DNA from: Pedobacter duraquae
GTDB lineage: Bacteria; Bacteroidota; Bacteroidia; Sphingobacteriales; Sphingobacteriaceae
Length of the DNA: 64,000 bases
Direction: 5' to 3'
Assembly: GCF_004362245.1 (NCBI RefSeq)
Contig: NZ_SNWM01000002.1
Coordinates: forward strand, 1 to 64,000
Positions 16,749 to 25,777 of this stretch are shown piece by piece. The position numbers and the translations under genes are program-made. The notes beneath the pieces were generated by a model. That model ran no database searches. It worked only from the letters and a program-made list of their open reading frames with translations, and was not told where the DNA came from. Every line of letters begins with the position of its first letter. Within the stretch, counting starts at the first letter, position 1.

Positions 16749-19290
16749 GCGTTTACAGTTGGGATGGCTATTGAAAATGGCCTGGCGAGATAGTCGCAAG
16801 AACCGTTCAAGATTATTCCTTTTTATATCCAGCATGATCCTGGGCATAGCTGCGTTGGTGGCTATTTTTGCGTTGGGTGATAACTTGAACCGCGACATAG
16901 ACAGTCAGGCAGCGACATTGATTGGCGCGGATCTGGATTTGAGCAGTAATAGAGAAAGTACGCCTGCCGCCAAATTCATTATAGATTCCCTTAAAAAAGA
17001 AGCTTCAGCTGTTTCCGAAGAGCAGCGTTTCGCATCGATGATCCTGTTCACAAAAACCGGAGGCACCAGGTTGGTACAATTGCGTGCGTTACGCGGAGCA
17101 TACCCTTTTTATGGAGTTATGGAAACCAGTCCGGCCAGCGCTGCAGCAGACTTCTATACTGGTAAAGGAGTCCTTGTAGACCAGACACTAATGCTTCAGT
17201 TTAAGGCATCGGTTGGCGATACCGTTCAGCTTGGAACCTTAAAGTTTGCTATCGCGGGGATTTTAAATCAGGCACCTGGCCAATCGGGATTTGCTAGCAC
17301 TATTGCCCCTGCAGTTTTTATGCCGCTGGATGCGATCGCAAAAAGTGGCTTGTCGCAGAAAGGAAGCAGAATAAACTACCACTACTATTACAAATTCAAT
17401 TCGGGATTTAATACTGACGAACTTGTGAAACGATTAGAAACACGCCTGGATAAGCGGGATCTGGACGCGGAAACGATCAGTTCTAAAAAAGAGAGCACAG
17501 GAAAATCTTTCGCTGATGTGACCAAATTTCTATCGTTAGTAGGCTTTATTGCCTTACTATTAGGGTGTATTGGTGTTGCCAGTGCGGTACATATCTATGT
17601 AAAAGAAAAAGTAAAAAGTATCGCCATTCTGAGATGCCTCGGTCTGAGTTCTAAGCAGGCATTTCTCATTTACCTGATCCAGATTGTGTGTATCGGCTTT
17701 CTTGGTGCGGTAGCGGGCGCTGTTCTGGGTACACTCATCCAGCAGCTATTACCTGTATTATTTCAGGATCTCCTCCCGATTAAGATGAGCACACTGATCT
17801 CCTGGAGAGCCATAGGCCAGGGATTGATCCTAGGTATCTGTATCGCTTTTCTATTTTCTTTATCGTCTCTTATTTCAATCAGAAAAGTATCACCACTAAA
17901 TACACTACGTGCCGTTACACCAGAAGGCAGTCAGGCAAAAGATCCGTTAACCTGGTTTGTGTACTTATTAATCCTGGCTTTCATCACCTGCTTTGCTAGG
18001 TTGCAGTTGTCAAACTGGCTACAAACATTCGTCTTTTCGGCCGCAATAGTAATCAGCTTTGCCTTTCTGTATGGTATATCTGCATTAGTAATCAAGTTGA
18101 TCAGGATTTATTTTCCATATTCATGGAAATATACCTGGCGCCAGGGACTTTCCAATTTATATCGGCCAAATAACCAGACTACCATATTAGTGCTTTCGGT
18201 GGGTCTGGGCACAGCCTTTATCTGTACCCTATTTTTTGTGCAATCGATGTTGACGTCAAGGATCACACGTTCTACAGATCCGACTCAGCCAAACATGATC
18301 TTATTTGACATCCAATCTACTCAAAAAGACGCAATTACTAAACTAACCAAAAGCAATGGTTTTCCGATTTTGCAGGATGTTCCTATCGTTACCATGCGCC
18401 TGCAGGAAATCAATGGTTTTAGCGCTGCCGATGTGCGCAAAGATAGCAGCTCTAAGTACTCACCACGAGCTTTTAACGCCGAACTAAGAGTAACGTTTCG
18501 TGATAGCCTTACTGCTGCCGAACAGTTAATATCGGGTAAATTTCAAACACGCATAAATCAAGCCCGGGACACCGCGAGGATTTCCTTGGAAGAGAGTTAT
18601 GCGAGGCAGATCCATGCCGGCTTGGGCGACAAACTATTGTTTAACGTGCAGGGCATGCTCATCCCTACAATCGTTGGAAGCATCCGCAAGGTAGATTGGA
18701 ACAGGGTGCAAACCAACTTCAGACTTGTGTTTCCATTAGGGGTGATTGATGACGCACCACAGTTTCATGTTTTGGTAACAAGAGTTCCTGATGCCAATGC
18801 ATCAGCGGCCTTTCAGCAGAAAATAGTTAGTGGCTTCCCAAATGTGTCGATTATTGACCTGGCGTTGATTTTGAGCGTAGTAGATGGAATCCTTGATAAA
18901 ATTGGCTTTGTGATTCGGTTCATGGCCGGATTCAGCATTATTACAGGGTTAATCGTACTCATCTCTTCAGTGATGATCAGCAAATACCAGCGCATACAGG
19001 AAAGTGTATTGTTACGCACGCTGGGAGCTAGCAGAGGACAAGTTTTCGCTATTACAGCATTAGAATATTTCTTTTTGGGAGCTATAGCCTCTTTAACAGG
19101 TATTGTAATTGCACTGGCTGGGAATTGGGCGTTGGCAAGATTTAGCTTCGAGATTCCTTTTCAGCCCAACTGGCTTGCAGTTGCACTGATATTTCTAAGT
19201 ATTTCTGGCCTTACGATGTTGATTGGGATTCTGAATAGCAGAACTGTATTGAGTAAACCTCCGCTGGAAATCCTGAGGAAAAATAGTTAG
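16738..19290 (+). CDS. FtsX-family ABC permease, YbbP-like
   Basis: An 850-residue inner membrane permease partner of the preceding ATPase. It has one N-terminal membrane segment, a large periplasmic MacB-like domain (about 50-260), three membrane segments (about 265-385), further central segments, a second periplasmic domain (about 515-690), and three C-terminal segments with the FtsX pattern (VLLRTLGASRGQVFAITALEY). This long double-FtsX layout is that of YbbP. With the ATPase it likely moves a hydrophobic substrate out of the membrane. The stop overlaps the end of a small convergent gene by four bases. Confidence 0.9.
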   Translation: MGNKRLQLGWLLKMAWRDSRKNRSRLFLFISSMILGIAALVAIFALGDNLNRDIDSQAATLIGADLDLSSNRESTPAAKFIIDSLKKEASAVSEEQRFASMILFTKTGGTRLVQLRALRGAYPFYGVMETSPASAAADFYTGKGVLVDQTLMLQFKASVGDTVQLGTLKFAIAGILNQAPGQSGFASTIAPAVFMPLDAIAKSGLSQKGSRINYHYYYKFNSGFNTDELVKRLETRLDKRDLDAETISSKKESTGKSFADVTKFLSLVGFIALLLGCIGVASAVHIYVKEKVKSIAILRCLGLSSKQAFLIYLIQIVCIGFLGAVAGAVLGTLIQQLLPVLFQDLLPIKMSTLISWRAIGQGLILGICIAFLFSLSSLISIRKVSPLNTLRAVTPEGSQAKDPLTWFVYLLILAFITCFARLQLSNWLQTFVFSAAIVISFAFLYGISALVIKLIRIYFPYSWKYTWRQGLSNLYRPNNQTTILVLSVGLGTAFICTLFFVQSMLTSRITRSTDPTQPNMILFDIQSTQKDAITKLTKSNGFPILQDVPIVTMRLQEINGFSAADVRKDSSSKYSPRAFNAELRVTFRDSLTAAEQLISGKFQTRINQARDTARISLEESYARQIHAGLGDKLLFNVQGMLIPTIVGSIRKVDWNRVQTNFRLVFPLGVIDDAPQFHVLVTRVPDANASAAFQQKIVSGFPNVSIIDLALILSVVDGILDKIGFVIRFMAGFSIITGLIVLISSVMISKYQRIQESVLLRTLGASRGQVFAITALEYFFLGAIASLTGIVIALAGNWALARFSFEIPFQPNWLAVALIFLSISGLTMLIGILNSRTVLSKPPLEILRKNS

Positions 19291-19514
19291 TCGCGCGAAT
19301 TATGCTTTAATTCAGTAATTTCAAAAGATAACAGACCGTTGTTATCTGGAATACTAATAAAGTTATAATATAAGTCCAGGTGATCAATCAGGGCAACTAT
19401 GAGGTATACGCTGTCCTTACTCAGGTCGTAAAAAACCCGGTCTCCTACAGAAAGTGTGGGTTCAAAATTATTATAGATAAAACCAGTAATTAACGAGTGA
19501 GGCGTGTGATCCAT
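19287..19514 (-). CDS. Small hypothetical protein, 75 residues
   Basis: A 75-residue frame with balanced composition (LSVGDRVFYDLSKDSVYLIVALIDHLDLYYNFISIPDNNGLL). It contains a G-D-R-V-F-Y segment that resembles small SH3-like barrels, but no family is recognised. It converges on the YbbP-like permease gene with a four-base overlap at the stop codons. The length without stops and the protein-like composition favour a real gene. Function unknown. Confidence 0.55.
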   Translation of the reverse strand: MDHTPHSLITGFIYNNFEPTLSVGDRVFYDLSKDSVYLIVALIDHLDLYYNFISIPDNNGLLSFEITELKHNSRD

Positions 19515-19903
19515 TTAGATAGAAACGGCGTTTTTTATAATCTGGTTTGTTAAAATAAGTTAAATGACAGCCTTGTTCTTCTGTTATCTTAAGTGTAAAA
19601 TAATTTATTTCACACCAATTGCAACGGGTAACAAAGGTGTTGCAAGTTATAAATTTATTCCAGTATAACCAACTACATACTAGAGTTCAGCCGATTATAT
19701 ATCTTTTTTGTAAAAAAATTTGGTGGTGTGATTTGCTAGCGCTACATTAGTCTACTAAATCAGTAGAATTTATATACTATGCAAAAAACCCTACCCACAA
19801 GATGCTATCGTCAATTCGTAATTAACTATTTTTCCCATTCCTGCTGCTGTTGTTGTCGTTTTTAATTCCGCTCTTTTTCAAACCTCATCTAAATTTCCAG
19901 CAC
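19515..19903. other. Intergenic region upstream of the TonB receptor
   Basis: AT-rich, with no coding frame recognised. It holds the short palindrome at 19751-19767 listed separately and the likely promoter of the downstream receptor. Confidence 0.5.
19751..19767. promoter_or_regulatory. Palindromic operator candidate upstream of TonB receptor
   Basis: TCTACT-AAATC-AGTAGA is a perfect six-base inverted repeat with a five-base spacer, about 140 bases before the receptor start. The receptor lies next to the sulfate assimilation operon, so this could bind a sulfur- or Rrf2-type regulator. The identity of the regulator is a guess. Confidence 0.4.
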
Positions 19904-22849
19904 ATGATATCAGCAAAAAATGGCTTATTGCCCAATCTATTTAAATTTCTATCCGTTGCCGTTTTACTCGCGGCAACGCTCCACACCAGCGCACAAGACA
20001 ACCAACTTATTGAAGTTTCTGGCACAGTAGTAGACCAGGAAACAAAAATACCCATCCCTGGTGTAAGCGTTTTTATCAAGGGTACTATTTCAGGAACATC
20101 CACAGATCAGAATGGAAAATTCAAGATCCGCTCCAAGCTTCGCTTCCCTTTCCTGCTTACTTTCAGCAGTGTAGGATTTAAAACCCAGGAGTTTGAAGTC
20201 AAAGAAACAGGGTCACAACTACATATTGAATTGCTTACCCAGACTGTACTGGGCAATGAAGTGGTGATCACCGCATCAAGGGTTCCAGAAAGCATCTTAA
20301 AATCTCCTGTAGCAATAGAGAAATTGGATATCCGGGCAATTAAGAATTCGCCGGCACCAAGCTTTTATGATGCCCTGGAGAATGTTAAAGGTGTGCAGAT
20401 GACCACGTCAAGCTTGACATTTAAGATCCCAAACACCCGTGGCTTTAATATCCCAAGCAATTACCGGTTTATGCAGTTGGTAGATGGCATAGATATGCAG
20501 GCAGCAACATTAGGCGTACCACTGGGTAATGCCATCGGCCCCACCGAGCTTGATATCGCCAGCATTGAAATTACGCCCGGTGCAGCATCAGCCTTATATG
20601 GGATGAATGCCATTAATGGAATGAGCAATCTGATTACAAAAAGCCCATTTCTCTATGAAGGACTGAGCTTTTACCAGCGAACAGGCCTGAACCATCTTGG
20701 TGGAACCGGGCGAGAGCTGAGTAACCTTACAGAAACCGCAGTACGTTACGCGAAAGCATTTAACAACCGGTTTGCATTTAAAGTTAACCTTAGCTACCTG
20801 CGGGGAACAGATTGGCTTTCCGACACCCGGACAGATCAAAACCCAAACAACCTGAAAACAGCAAACCCAAACTTTCCTTCTTTAAATGGCTCAAGCAATA
20901 TCGCATTTGATGGTTGGAACAAGTACGGCGATGATGTCCTTGCCGGGAGCAACACCGTTTCTGTTTCGGGATTAACAATCAACGGACAGCCAAACCAGAC
21001 GCTAAATGTTGCGCGCACCGGGTATTGGGAGAAAGATCTTGTAAACCCAAATGTAGATAATCTTAAATTTGACATCGGCTTAAACTATCGTTTCGGCAAT
21101 TTTGCAGAACTGTCCTATGATTACAGAATCGGCAAAATGGATGGGGTTTTCCAACGGGGAAATAAAATTCAGCTTGATAATGTCATCATTCAAAATCACA
21201 AACTCGAGCTGAAGGGGAGTAACTTCTTGGTACGCACCTATGTATCACTGGAAGATTCCGGGGATTCTTACAATGTAAAACCGTTGGCCGACAACCTTGA
21301 TCTCGCCAGTGGCGGCAGTGGAACAGCCTGGGGTACCAAGTATAAAAGCGCGTTGACCGCTTTTGCGGCATCAAATGGTGGAGCCCTCAACAGCGCCAAT
21401 CTTGCCGCAGCAACAGCATATGCCAGACAGCAGGCAGATGCCGGCCGTGTTGAGCCTGGCACACAAGCTTTTCAGGATCTTAAAAAAACTATTATCGGTA
21501 TTAACAACTGGGATATCAGATCTTCCACCATTCCCGACGCTACAACTACCGGCGGTGCCGCATTGGTACAGAAGAGTCATTTGTATCATATTGAGGGCCA
21601 GTGGGACCTTTCCAAAAAGGTTACCTATTTTGATTTGCTTATTGGTGGCGATGCGCGTGTGTATGAAATCATCCCTGATGGAAATAGCTTCGTAGATTTT
21701 GGCCGATCAATCGCCGACCGTGGAAAACCACTTGCTGATAGCAGCTTTGGAAAGAACATCTATTATAAAAAGTTCGGCGGATTTGTGCAGGCTACAAAAA
21801 CGCTTTTTGAAGAAAAGTTAAAGCTTTTTGGTTCCTTGCGCTACGACTACAATCCCGAGTTCGAGCCTAAGCTGACGCCAAGAATTGCAGCAGTATTTTC
21901 GCCTGTCAAGGAGCATAACTTCAGAATCACTTATCAGCAGGGATATCGTTTTCCTGGGCTGTTTGAAGCTTTATCATATGTCAATAACGGCCGGGTTAAG
22001 CGTGTAGGAAGCTTACCGTATATCAACGAAGGACTGGGGTACCTTGATAATAGTTATACCAGAAGCTCTGGCGTGATATTCAACGCAGCTGTCAACGCAG
22101 CCGTTGCAGCAGGTGCGCAACGCAATGATGCCGCTTTAGCCAATAGAAATCTGCTTGTAAAGGCAGATTTGCCAAAAGCAAGTCCGGAGAAAATCAATTC
22201 TTTAGAATTCGGCTATAAAAGCATTCTGTTTGACCAGAAGGTGACTTTAGATCTTGATGCCTACACGAACACTTATACCGGTTTTTTAGGTCAGGTGCAA
22301 GTTGACGTTCCCAAAGCTGCGCTTGTTGGCTCAGACGCTGCTGTATTAGCCATGCTTGATGCCAACAGAGATGCTGGGCAAGACAGGTACAGGGTTTATA
22401 CCAATGCAAAAAACAAATACAGAAATTATGGGGCAGCCATGGGGTTGAGCTATAACTTTTACAAAAAGTTCATCCTTGCAGGAAATGCGAGTTACAATAA
22501 AATCCGCAGCAACAATCAAGATGATGTTTTTGTTACGGGGTTCAACACGCCAGACTGGTCTACAAACCTATCTATTGGCAACAGGGAGGTAGTAAAGAAC
22601 CTTGGTTTCAGCATCGTTTACAAGTGGCAGGATACTTTCTTATGGGAGAGCCCATTGGTAACAGGAACGGTAACTGCGATCCACACTTTTGATGCTCAGG
22701 TATCTTACCTCGTGCCAAAATCAAATGCGACAATTAAGATTGGTGGTACAAATATCTTCAACAAGAACTACATCCAATATGCAGGTGGTCCTACCTTAGG
22801 TGCGCTTGTTTATGCAGCAGTGACATTTGAAGGACTTCTCTCCAAATAA
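19904..22849 (+). CDS. TonB-dependent outer membrane receptor, possibly for sulfur compounds
   Basis: A 981-residue outer membrane receptor. It starts with a signal peptide (to HTSAQ), then a carboxypeptidase-like beta-sandwich (IEVSGTVVDQETKIPIPGVSVFIKG, about 34-115), a plug domain (VVITASRVPESILKSP to GAASALYGMNAINGMSN), and a C-terminal beta-barrel of about 700 residues. It imports a substrate using TonB energy. No SusD-like partner is present, which argues against glycan uptake. Its position beside the convergent cys operon suggests a sulfur source, by context only. An upstream in-frame start (19850) would add 18 residues before the signal peptide and is disfavoured. Confidence 0.88.
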   Translation: MISAKNGLLPNLFKFLSVAVLLAATLHTSAQDNQLIEVSGTVVDQETKIPIPGVSVFIKGTISGTSTDQNGKFKIRSKLRFPFLLTFSSVGFKTQEFEVKETGSQLHIELLTQTVLGNEVVITASRVPESILKSPVAIEKLDIRAIKNSPAPSFYDALENVKGVQMTTSSLTFKIPNTRGFNIPSNYRFMQLVDGIDMQAATLGVPLGNAIGPTELDIASIEITPGAASALYGMNAINGMSNLITKSPFLYEGLSFYQRTGLNHLGGTGRELSNLTETAVRYAKAFNNRFAFKVNLSYLRGTDWLSDTRTDQNPNNLKTANPNFPSLNGSSNIAFDGWNKYGDDVLAGSNTVSVSGLTINGQPNQTLNVARTGYWEKDLVNPNVDNLKFDIGLNYRFGNFAELSYDYRIGKMDGVFQRGNKIQLDNVIIQNHKLELKGSNFLVRTYVSLEDSGDSYNVKPLADNLDLASGGSGTAWGTKYKSALTAFAASNGGALNSANLAAATAYARQQADAGRVEPGTQAFQDLKKTIIGINNWDIRSSTIPDATTTGGAALVQKSHLYHIEGQWDLSKKVTYFDLLIGGDARVYEIIPDGNSFVDFGRSIADRGKPLADSSFGKNIYYKKFGGFVQATKTLFEEKLKLFGSLRYDYNPEFEPKLTPRIAAVFSPVKEHNFRITYQQGYRFPGLFEALSYVNNGRVKRVGSLPYINEGLGYLDNSYTRSSGVIFNAAVNAAVAAGAQRNDAALANRNLLVKADLPKASPEKINSLEFGYKSILFDQKVTLDLDAYTNTYTGFLGQVQVDVPKAALVGSDAAVLAMLDANRDAGQDRYRVYTNAKNKYRNYGAAMGLSYNFYKKFILAGNASYNKIRSNNQDDVFVTGFNTPDWSTNLSIGNREVVKNLGFSIVYKWQDTFLWESPLVTGTVTAIHTFDAQVSYLVPKSNATIKIGGTNIFNKNYIQYAGGPTLGALVYAAVTFEGLLSK

Positions 22850-22856
22850 CACTAAA

Positions 22857-22888
22857 AAAGCCCGTTCAGCTTTACTTGAACGGGCTTT
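22857..22888. terminator. Bidirectional terminator between TonB receptor and cysN
   Basis: Perfect 12-base arms AAAGCCCGTTCA / TGAACGGGCTTT with an eight-base loop, between convergent genes. The A-rich left flank and T-rich arm allow use from both sides. Confidence 0.85.
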
Positions 22889-22906
22889 ACTATTGCTCGT
22901 AATCTA

Positions 22907-24157
22907 TTATTCAACAACCGCGCGGAACATCAGCGCTGCCACGGTTAGATGCGTTCTTGGATCGATCAATATGGCCGATCCATTTGTTTTATTTTCATTA
23001 AAGAGGTCGTATGCCAATGCTTCAGCGGTCTTTATGACTACGCGGCCAATATCATTGAGCTTAAACTCCTGCTCAGTCTTTTTCTCAAGCGTATTGATAT
23101 CAACCTTATATAGTATTTCCCTGATGCGACACTTGGTAACCTTACTATTGTGCTGCAGCAGATAAGTTGTAGCATCATCCATAGATCGGTTGTCCATCCA
23201 GCAAAGATCTGCTTCTACCAATTGAGAATTTTGTGGCAGCGCATTCGAATTCACCAAGACATCTCCCCTGCTGATATCAATATTATCTTTTAGGTGAAGT
23301 GTTACCGACATTCCAGCGTGGGCGGTTTGAGGCTGCCTGTCAAATATTTCTATACGTTCGATGGTTGAGGTAAATCCAGATGGCAGTACCGTAACGGGAT
23401 CGTTAATTGCGAAACTGCCACTGAGAATTCTACCTGCATAACCCCGGTAATCGTGTAACTCCTCCGTCTGTGGCCTGATTACCCATTGTACTGGCATTCT
23501 CGCATATTTAGAATGTGCAGTATCTTCAACAGCAACTGTTTCCAAAAAATCAATCAGTGTTGGCCCCGCATACCAATTCATCGCAGCCGATCGTTGAACA
23601 ATATTGTCTCCCTTCAAAGCACTAACAGGGATAAAGGTAACATCATGCAAGAGCAGGCTTGAGGCCAAAACCTGATATGCGCTTTTAATCTCGTTAAAAG
23701 CTGTCTCGCTAAAACCGATCATATCCATTTTATTGACACAGATAACAACGTTTTTGACCCCCAGCATTGACACCAGATAGGAATGCCTGATGGTTTGTTC
23801 AACAATCCCATTTCTCGCATCGATCAATATGATGGCGAGGTTCGCTGTGGATGCACCAGTAACCATATTTCGTGTATATTGAATATGACCCGGCGTATCG
23901 GCGATAATGAATTTCCGTTTCGATGTCTGGAAATATTTATAGGCAACATCAATGGTGATACCCTGTTCGCGCTCAGCACGGAGCCCATCAGTAAGGATGG
24001 CGAGGTCAATGCTTCCATCATCATTTTTTCTGTTCGACTGCTGCAGGGCCTCGAGTTGGTCGGCAAGGATTGATCCCGTATCATAAAGGAGTCGACCTAT
24101 TAATGTACTTTTCCCATCATCCACACTTCCTGCGGTAAAAAACTTCAACATATGCAT
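22907..24157 (-). CDS. cysN: Sulfate adenylyltransferase subunit 1 (GTPase)
   Basis: The GTPase subunit of ATP sulfurylase, which with CysD makes adenosine 5'-phosphosulfate (APS) from sulfate and ATP in the cytosol. The 416-residue chain has G1 AGSVDDGKSTLIGRLLYDTG, G3 DTPGHIQYTRNMVTGAS, G4 NKMD, and beta-barrel domains II and III. There is no CysC kinase domain fused to the C-terminus, consistent with the APS-type reductase upstream. It is the last gene of the operon, and its start shares one base with the cysD stop. Confidence 0.95.
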   Translation of the reverse strand: MHMLKFFTAGSVDDGKSTLIGRLLYDTGSILADQLEALQQSNRKNDDGSIDLAILTDGLRAEREQGITIDVAYKYFQTSKRKFIIADTPGHIQYTRNMVTGASTANLAIILIDARNGIVEQTIRHSYLVSMLGVKNVVICVNKMDMIGFSETAFNEIKSAYQVLASSLLLHDVTFIPVSALKGDNIVQRSAAMNWYAGPTLIDFLETVAVEDTAHSKYARMPVQWVIRPQTEELHDYRGYAGRILSGSFAINDPVTVLPSGFTSTIERIEIFDRQPQTAHAGMSVTLHLKDNIDISRGDVLVNSNALPQNSQLVEADLCWMDNRSMDDATTYLLQHNSKVTKCRIREILYKVDINTLEKKTEQEFKLNDIGRVVIKTAEALAYDLFNENKTNGSAILIDPRTHLTVAALMFRAVVE

Positions 24158-25068
24158 TAGAAATACCCTCCTTTCTTACGGTCTTCCATCGCTGCTTCAG
24201 ACACTTTATCATCTAACCTAGCTCCGCGCTCACTGATTTTTGAGTTGCTGATCTCTTCAATAATATCATCTATCTGATCCGCCTCAGACGCCACCGCTGC
24301 TGTACAACTCATATCGCCAACGGTACGGAACCTTACCTTGCGGCGGGTAATAGGATCATCGTCATCCATATTTAGAAATGGCGACGCAGCCATCAGCTGT
24401 CCATTCCGTGTAATACAATCCCTCTCGTGTGCAAAATATATTGACGGAAGCTCCATTTTTTCCCTGCGGATATAATTCCATACATCAAGCTCCGTCCAGT
24501 TGCTTATTGGGAAAACCCGGACATTCTCACCCTTATCAATCTTGCCATTGTAAACATTCCAGAGCTCAGGGCGCTGGCGTTTTGGATCCCATTGCCCGAA
24601 TTCGTCGCGCACGGAAAATATCCGTTCCTTTGCTCTTGCTTTTTCCTCATCACGACGGGCTCCGCCGATACATGCATCAAATCCATGTTTCTGAATCGTG
24701 TCCAGTAATGTAACGGTTTGCAGCGCATTTCTGCTGGCATTCTTTCCAGTTTGCTCCCTAACTTTACCCTGATCTATGTCATCCTGTACATAGCCGACTA
24801 TCAATTGCTCACCGAGGCGTTTCACCATGTCATCTCGGTACTGAATTGTCTCCTCGAAGTTATGTCCCGTATCGATATGTACTAAGGGAAAAGGAAACTT
24901 CCCCGGTCTAAATGCCTTCTCGGCAAGTCTTACTAATGTAATTGAGTCCTTACCACCTGAAAACAGTAAAGCAGGTTTCTCAAACTGTCCTGCTACCTCC
25001 CTCAGGATATGAATCGCTTCAGATTCCAGTTCATCTAAATAATCTAATTGATATGCACTCATGTTCAT
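24157..25068 (-). CDS. cysD: Sulfate adenylyltransferase subunit 2
   Basis: The catalytic subunit of ATP sulfurylase. The 303-residue protein contains the PP-loop LLFSGGKDSITLVRLAEKAF near residue 35, the FPLVHIDTGHNF block, and the typical C-terminal KVRFRTVGDMSCTAAV and ERGARLDDKVSEAAMEDRKKGGYF region. It overlaps cysH by four bases and cysN by one, so the three are translated as a tight unit. The assignment is certain. Confidence 0.96.
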   Translation of the reverse strand: MNMSAYQLDYLDELESEAIHILREVAGQFEKPALLFSGGKDSITLVRLAEKAFRPGKFPFPLVHIDTGHNFEETIQYRDDMVKRLGEQLIVGYVQDDIDQGKVREQTGKNASRNALQTVTLLDTIQKHGFDACIGGARRDEEKARAKERIFSVRDEFGQWDPKRQRPELWNVYNGKIDKGENVRVFPISNWTELDVWNYIRREKMELPSIYFAHERDCITRNGQLMAASPFLNMDDDDPITRRKVRFRTVGDMSCTAAVASEADQIDDIIEEISNSKISERGARLDDKVSEAAMEDRKKGGYF

Positions 25069-25775
25069 TTTTCATTTGTTGTGTGTAAACCACATTCCTT
25101 TTTTGATTGGTCTTCCCACCACCAGCGTCCGGCCCTAAAATCTTCCCCTTCTTTAACTGCGCGGGTACAGGGCGCACAGCCTACACTTGGAAAACCTTTG
25201 TCGTGCAATGGATTGTATACCAGATTTTCAGTTTTGACATAAGCCTTCACATCTTCCAGCGTCCAGTTGAACAACGGATGAAATTTGATGAGTTGATTTC
25301 CCTCATCCCATTCCAGATTTGTCATCTCATTCCTGTTTAAAGATTGATCTGCCCTGATACCTGTAATCCAACATTGCATGCCGTTAAGCGCTCGCTTTAG
25401 AGGTTCTATTTTCCTGATTTGACAACATTCCTTCCTGTTTTCCACGGAAGCATAAAAACTACTGGGCCCCTTGGTGTTTACCATTGCACCAAGCTTATCA
25501 GCATTCGGGAAATAGGCTGCTATAGGTTGCTGATATCGTTCAAGCGTCCTGTTCCACACATAGTATGTTTCTGGAAACAGCCTGCCTGTTTCCAAGGTGA
25601 AGATGGGTATTGGCAAGTGATTGGCAAAAATAAAATCGGTTATTACCTGATCTTCCAGTCCGAAGCTGGTCGAAAAGGTAATCTTCCCCGCGAAGCGGCC
25701 GGATAAATACCGTAGAGCCGCTACGGGATCCATCGCACCTATTTCTGCAGCTATTTTCGTCAGGTTTTCATTCAT
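25065..25775 (-). CDS. cysH: Assimilatory adenylylsulfate (APS) reductase
   Basis: Reduces activated sulfate to sulfite. The 236-residue protein has the family start TFSTSFGLEDQVI. The cysteine pair at about 117-118 (ECCQIRK) and the pair at about 200/203 (CAPC) are the four ligands of a 4Fe-4S cluster, and the catalytic Cys is at about 228 (ECGLH). The cluster ligands mark the APS-reducing type rather than the PAPS-reducing E. coli type. This agrees with the absence of an APS kinase in the operon. It lies between the siroheme/TauE fusion gene and cysD on the same transcript. Confidence 0.94.
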   Translation of the reverse strand: MNENLTKIAAEIGAMDPVAALRYLSGRFAGKITFSTSFGLEDQVITDFIFANHLPIPIFTLETGRLFPETYYVWNRTLERYQQPIAAYFPNADKLGAMVNTKGPSSFYASVENRKECCQIRKIEPLKRALNGMQCWITGIRADQSLNRNEMTNLEWDEGNQLIKFHPLFNWTLEDVKAYVKTENLVYNPLHDKGFPSVGCAPCTRAVKEGEDFRAGRWWWEDQSKKECGLHTTNEK

Positions 25776-25777
25776 AC

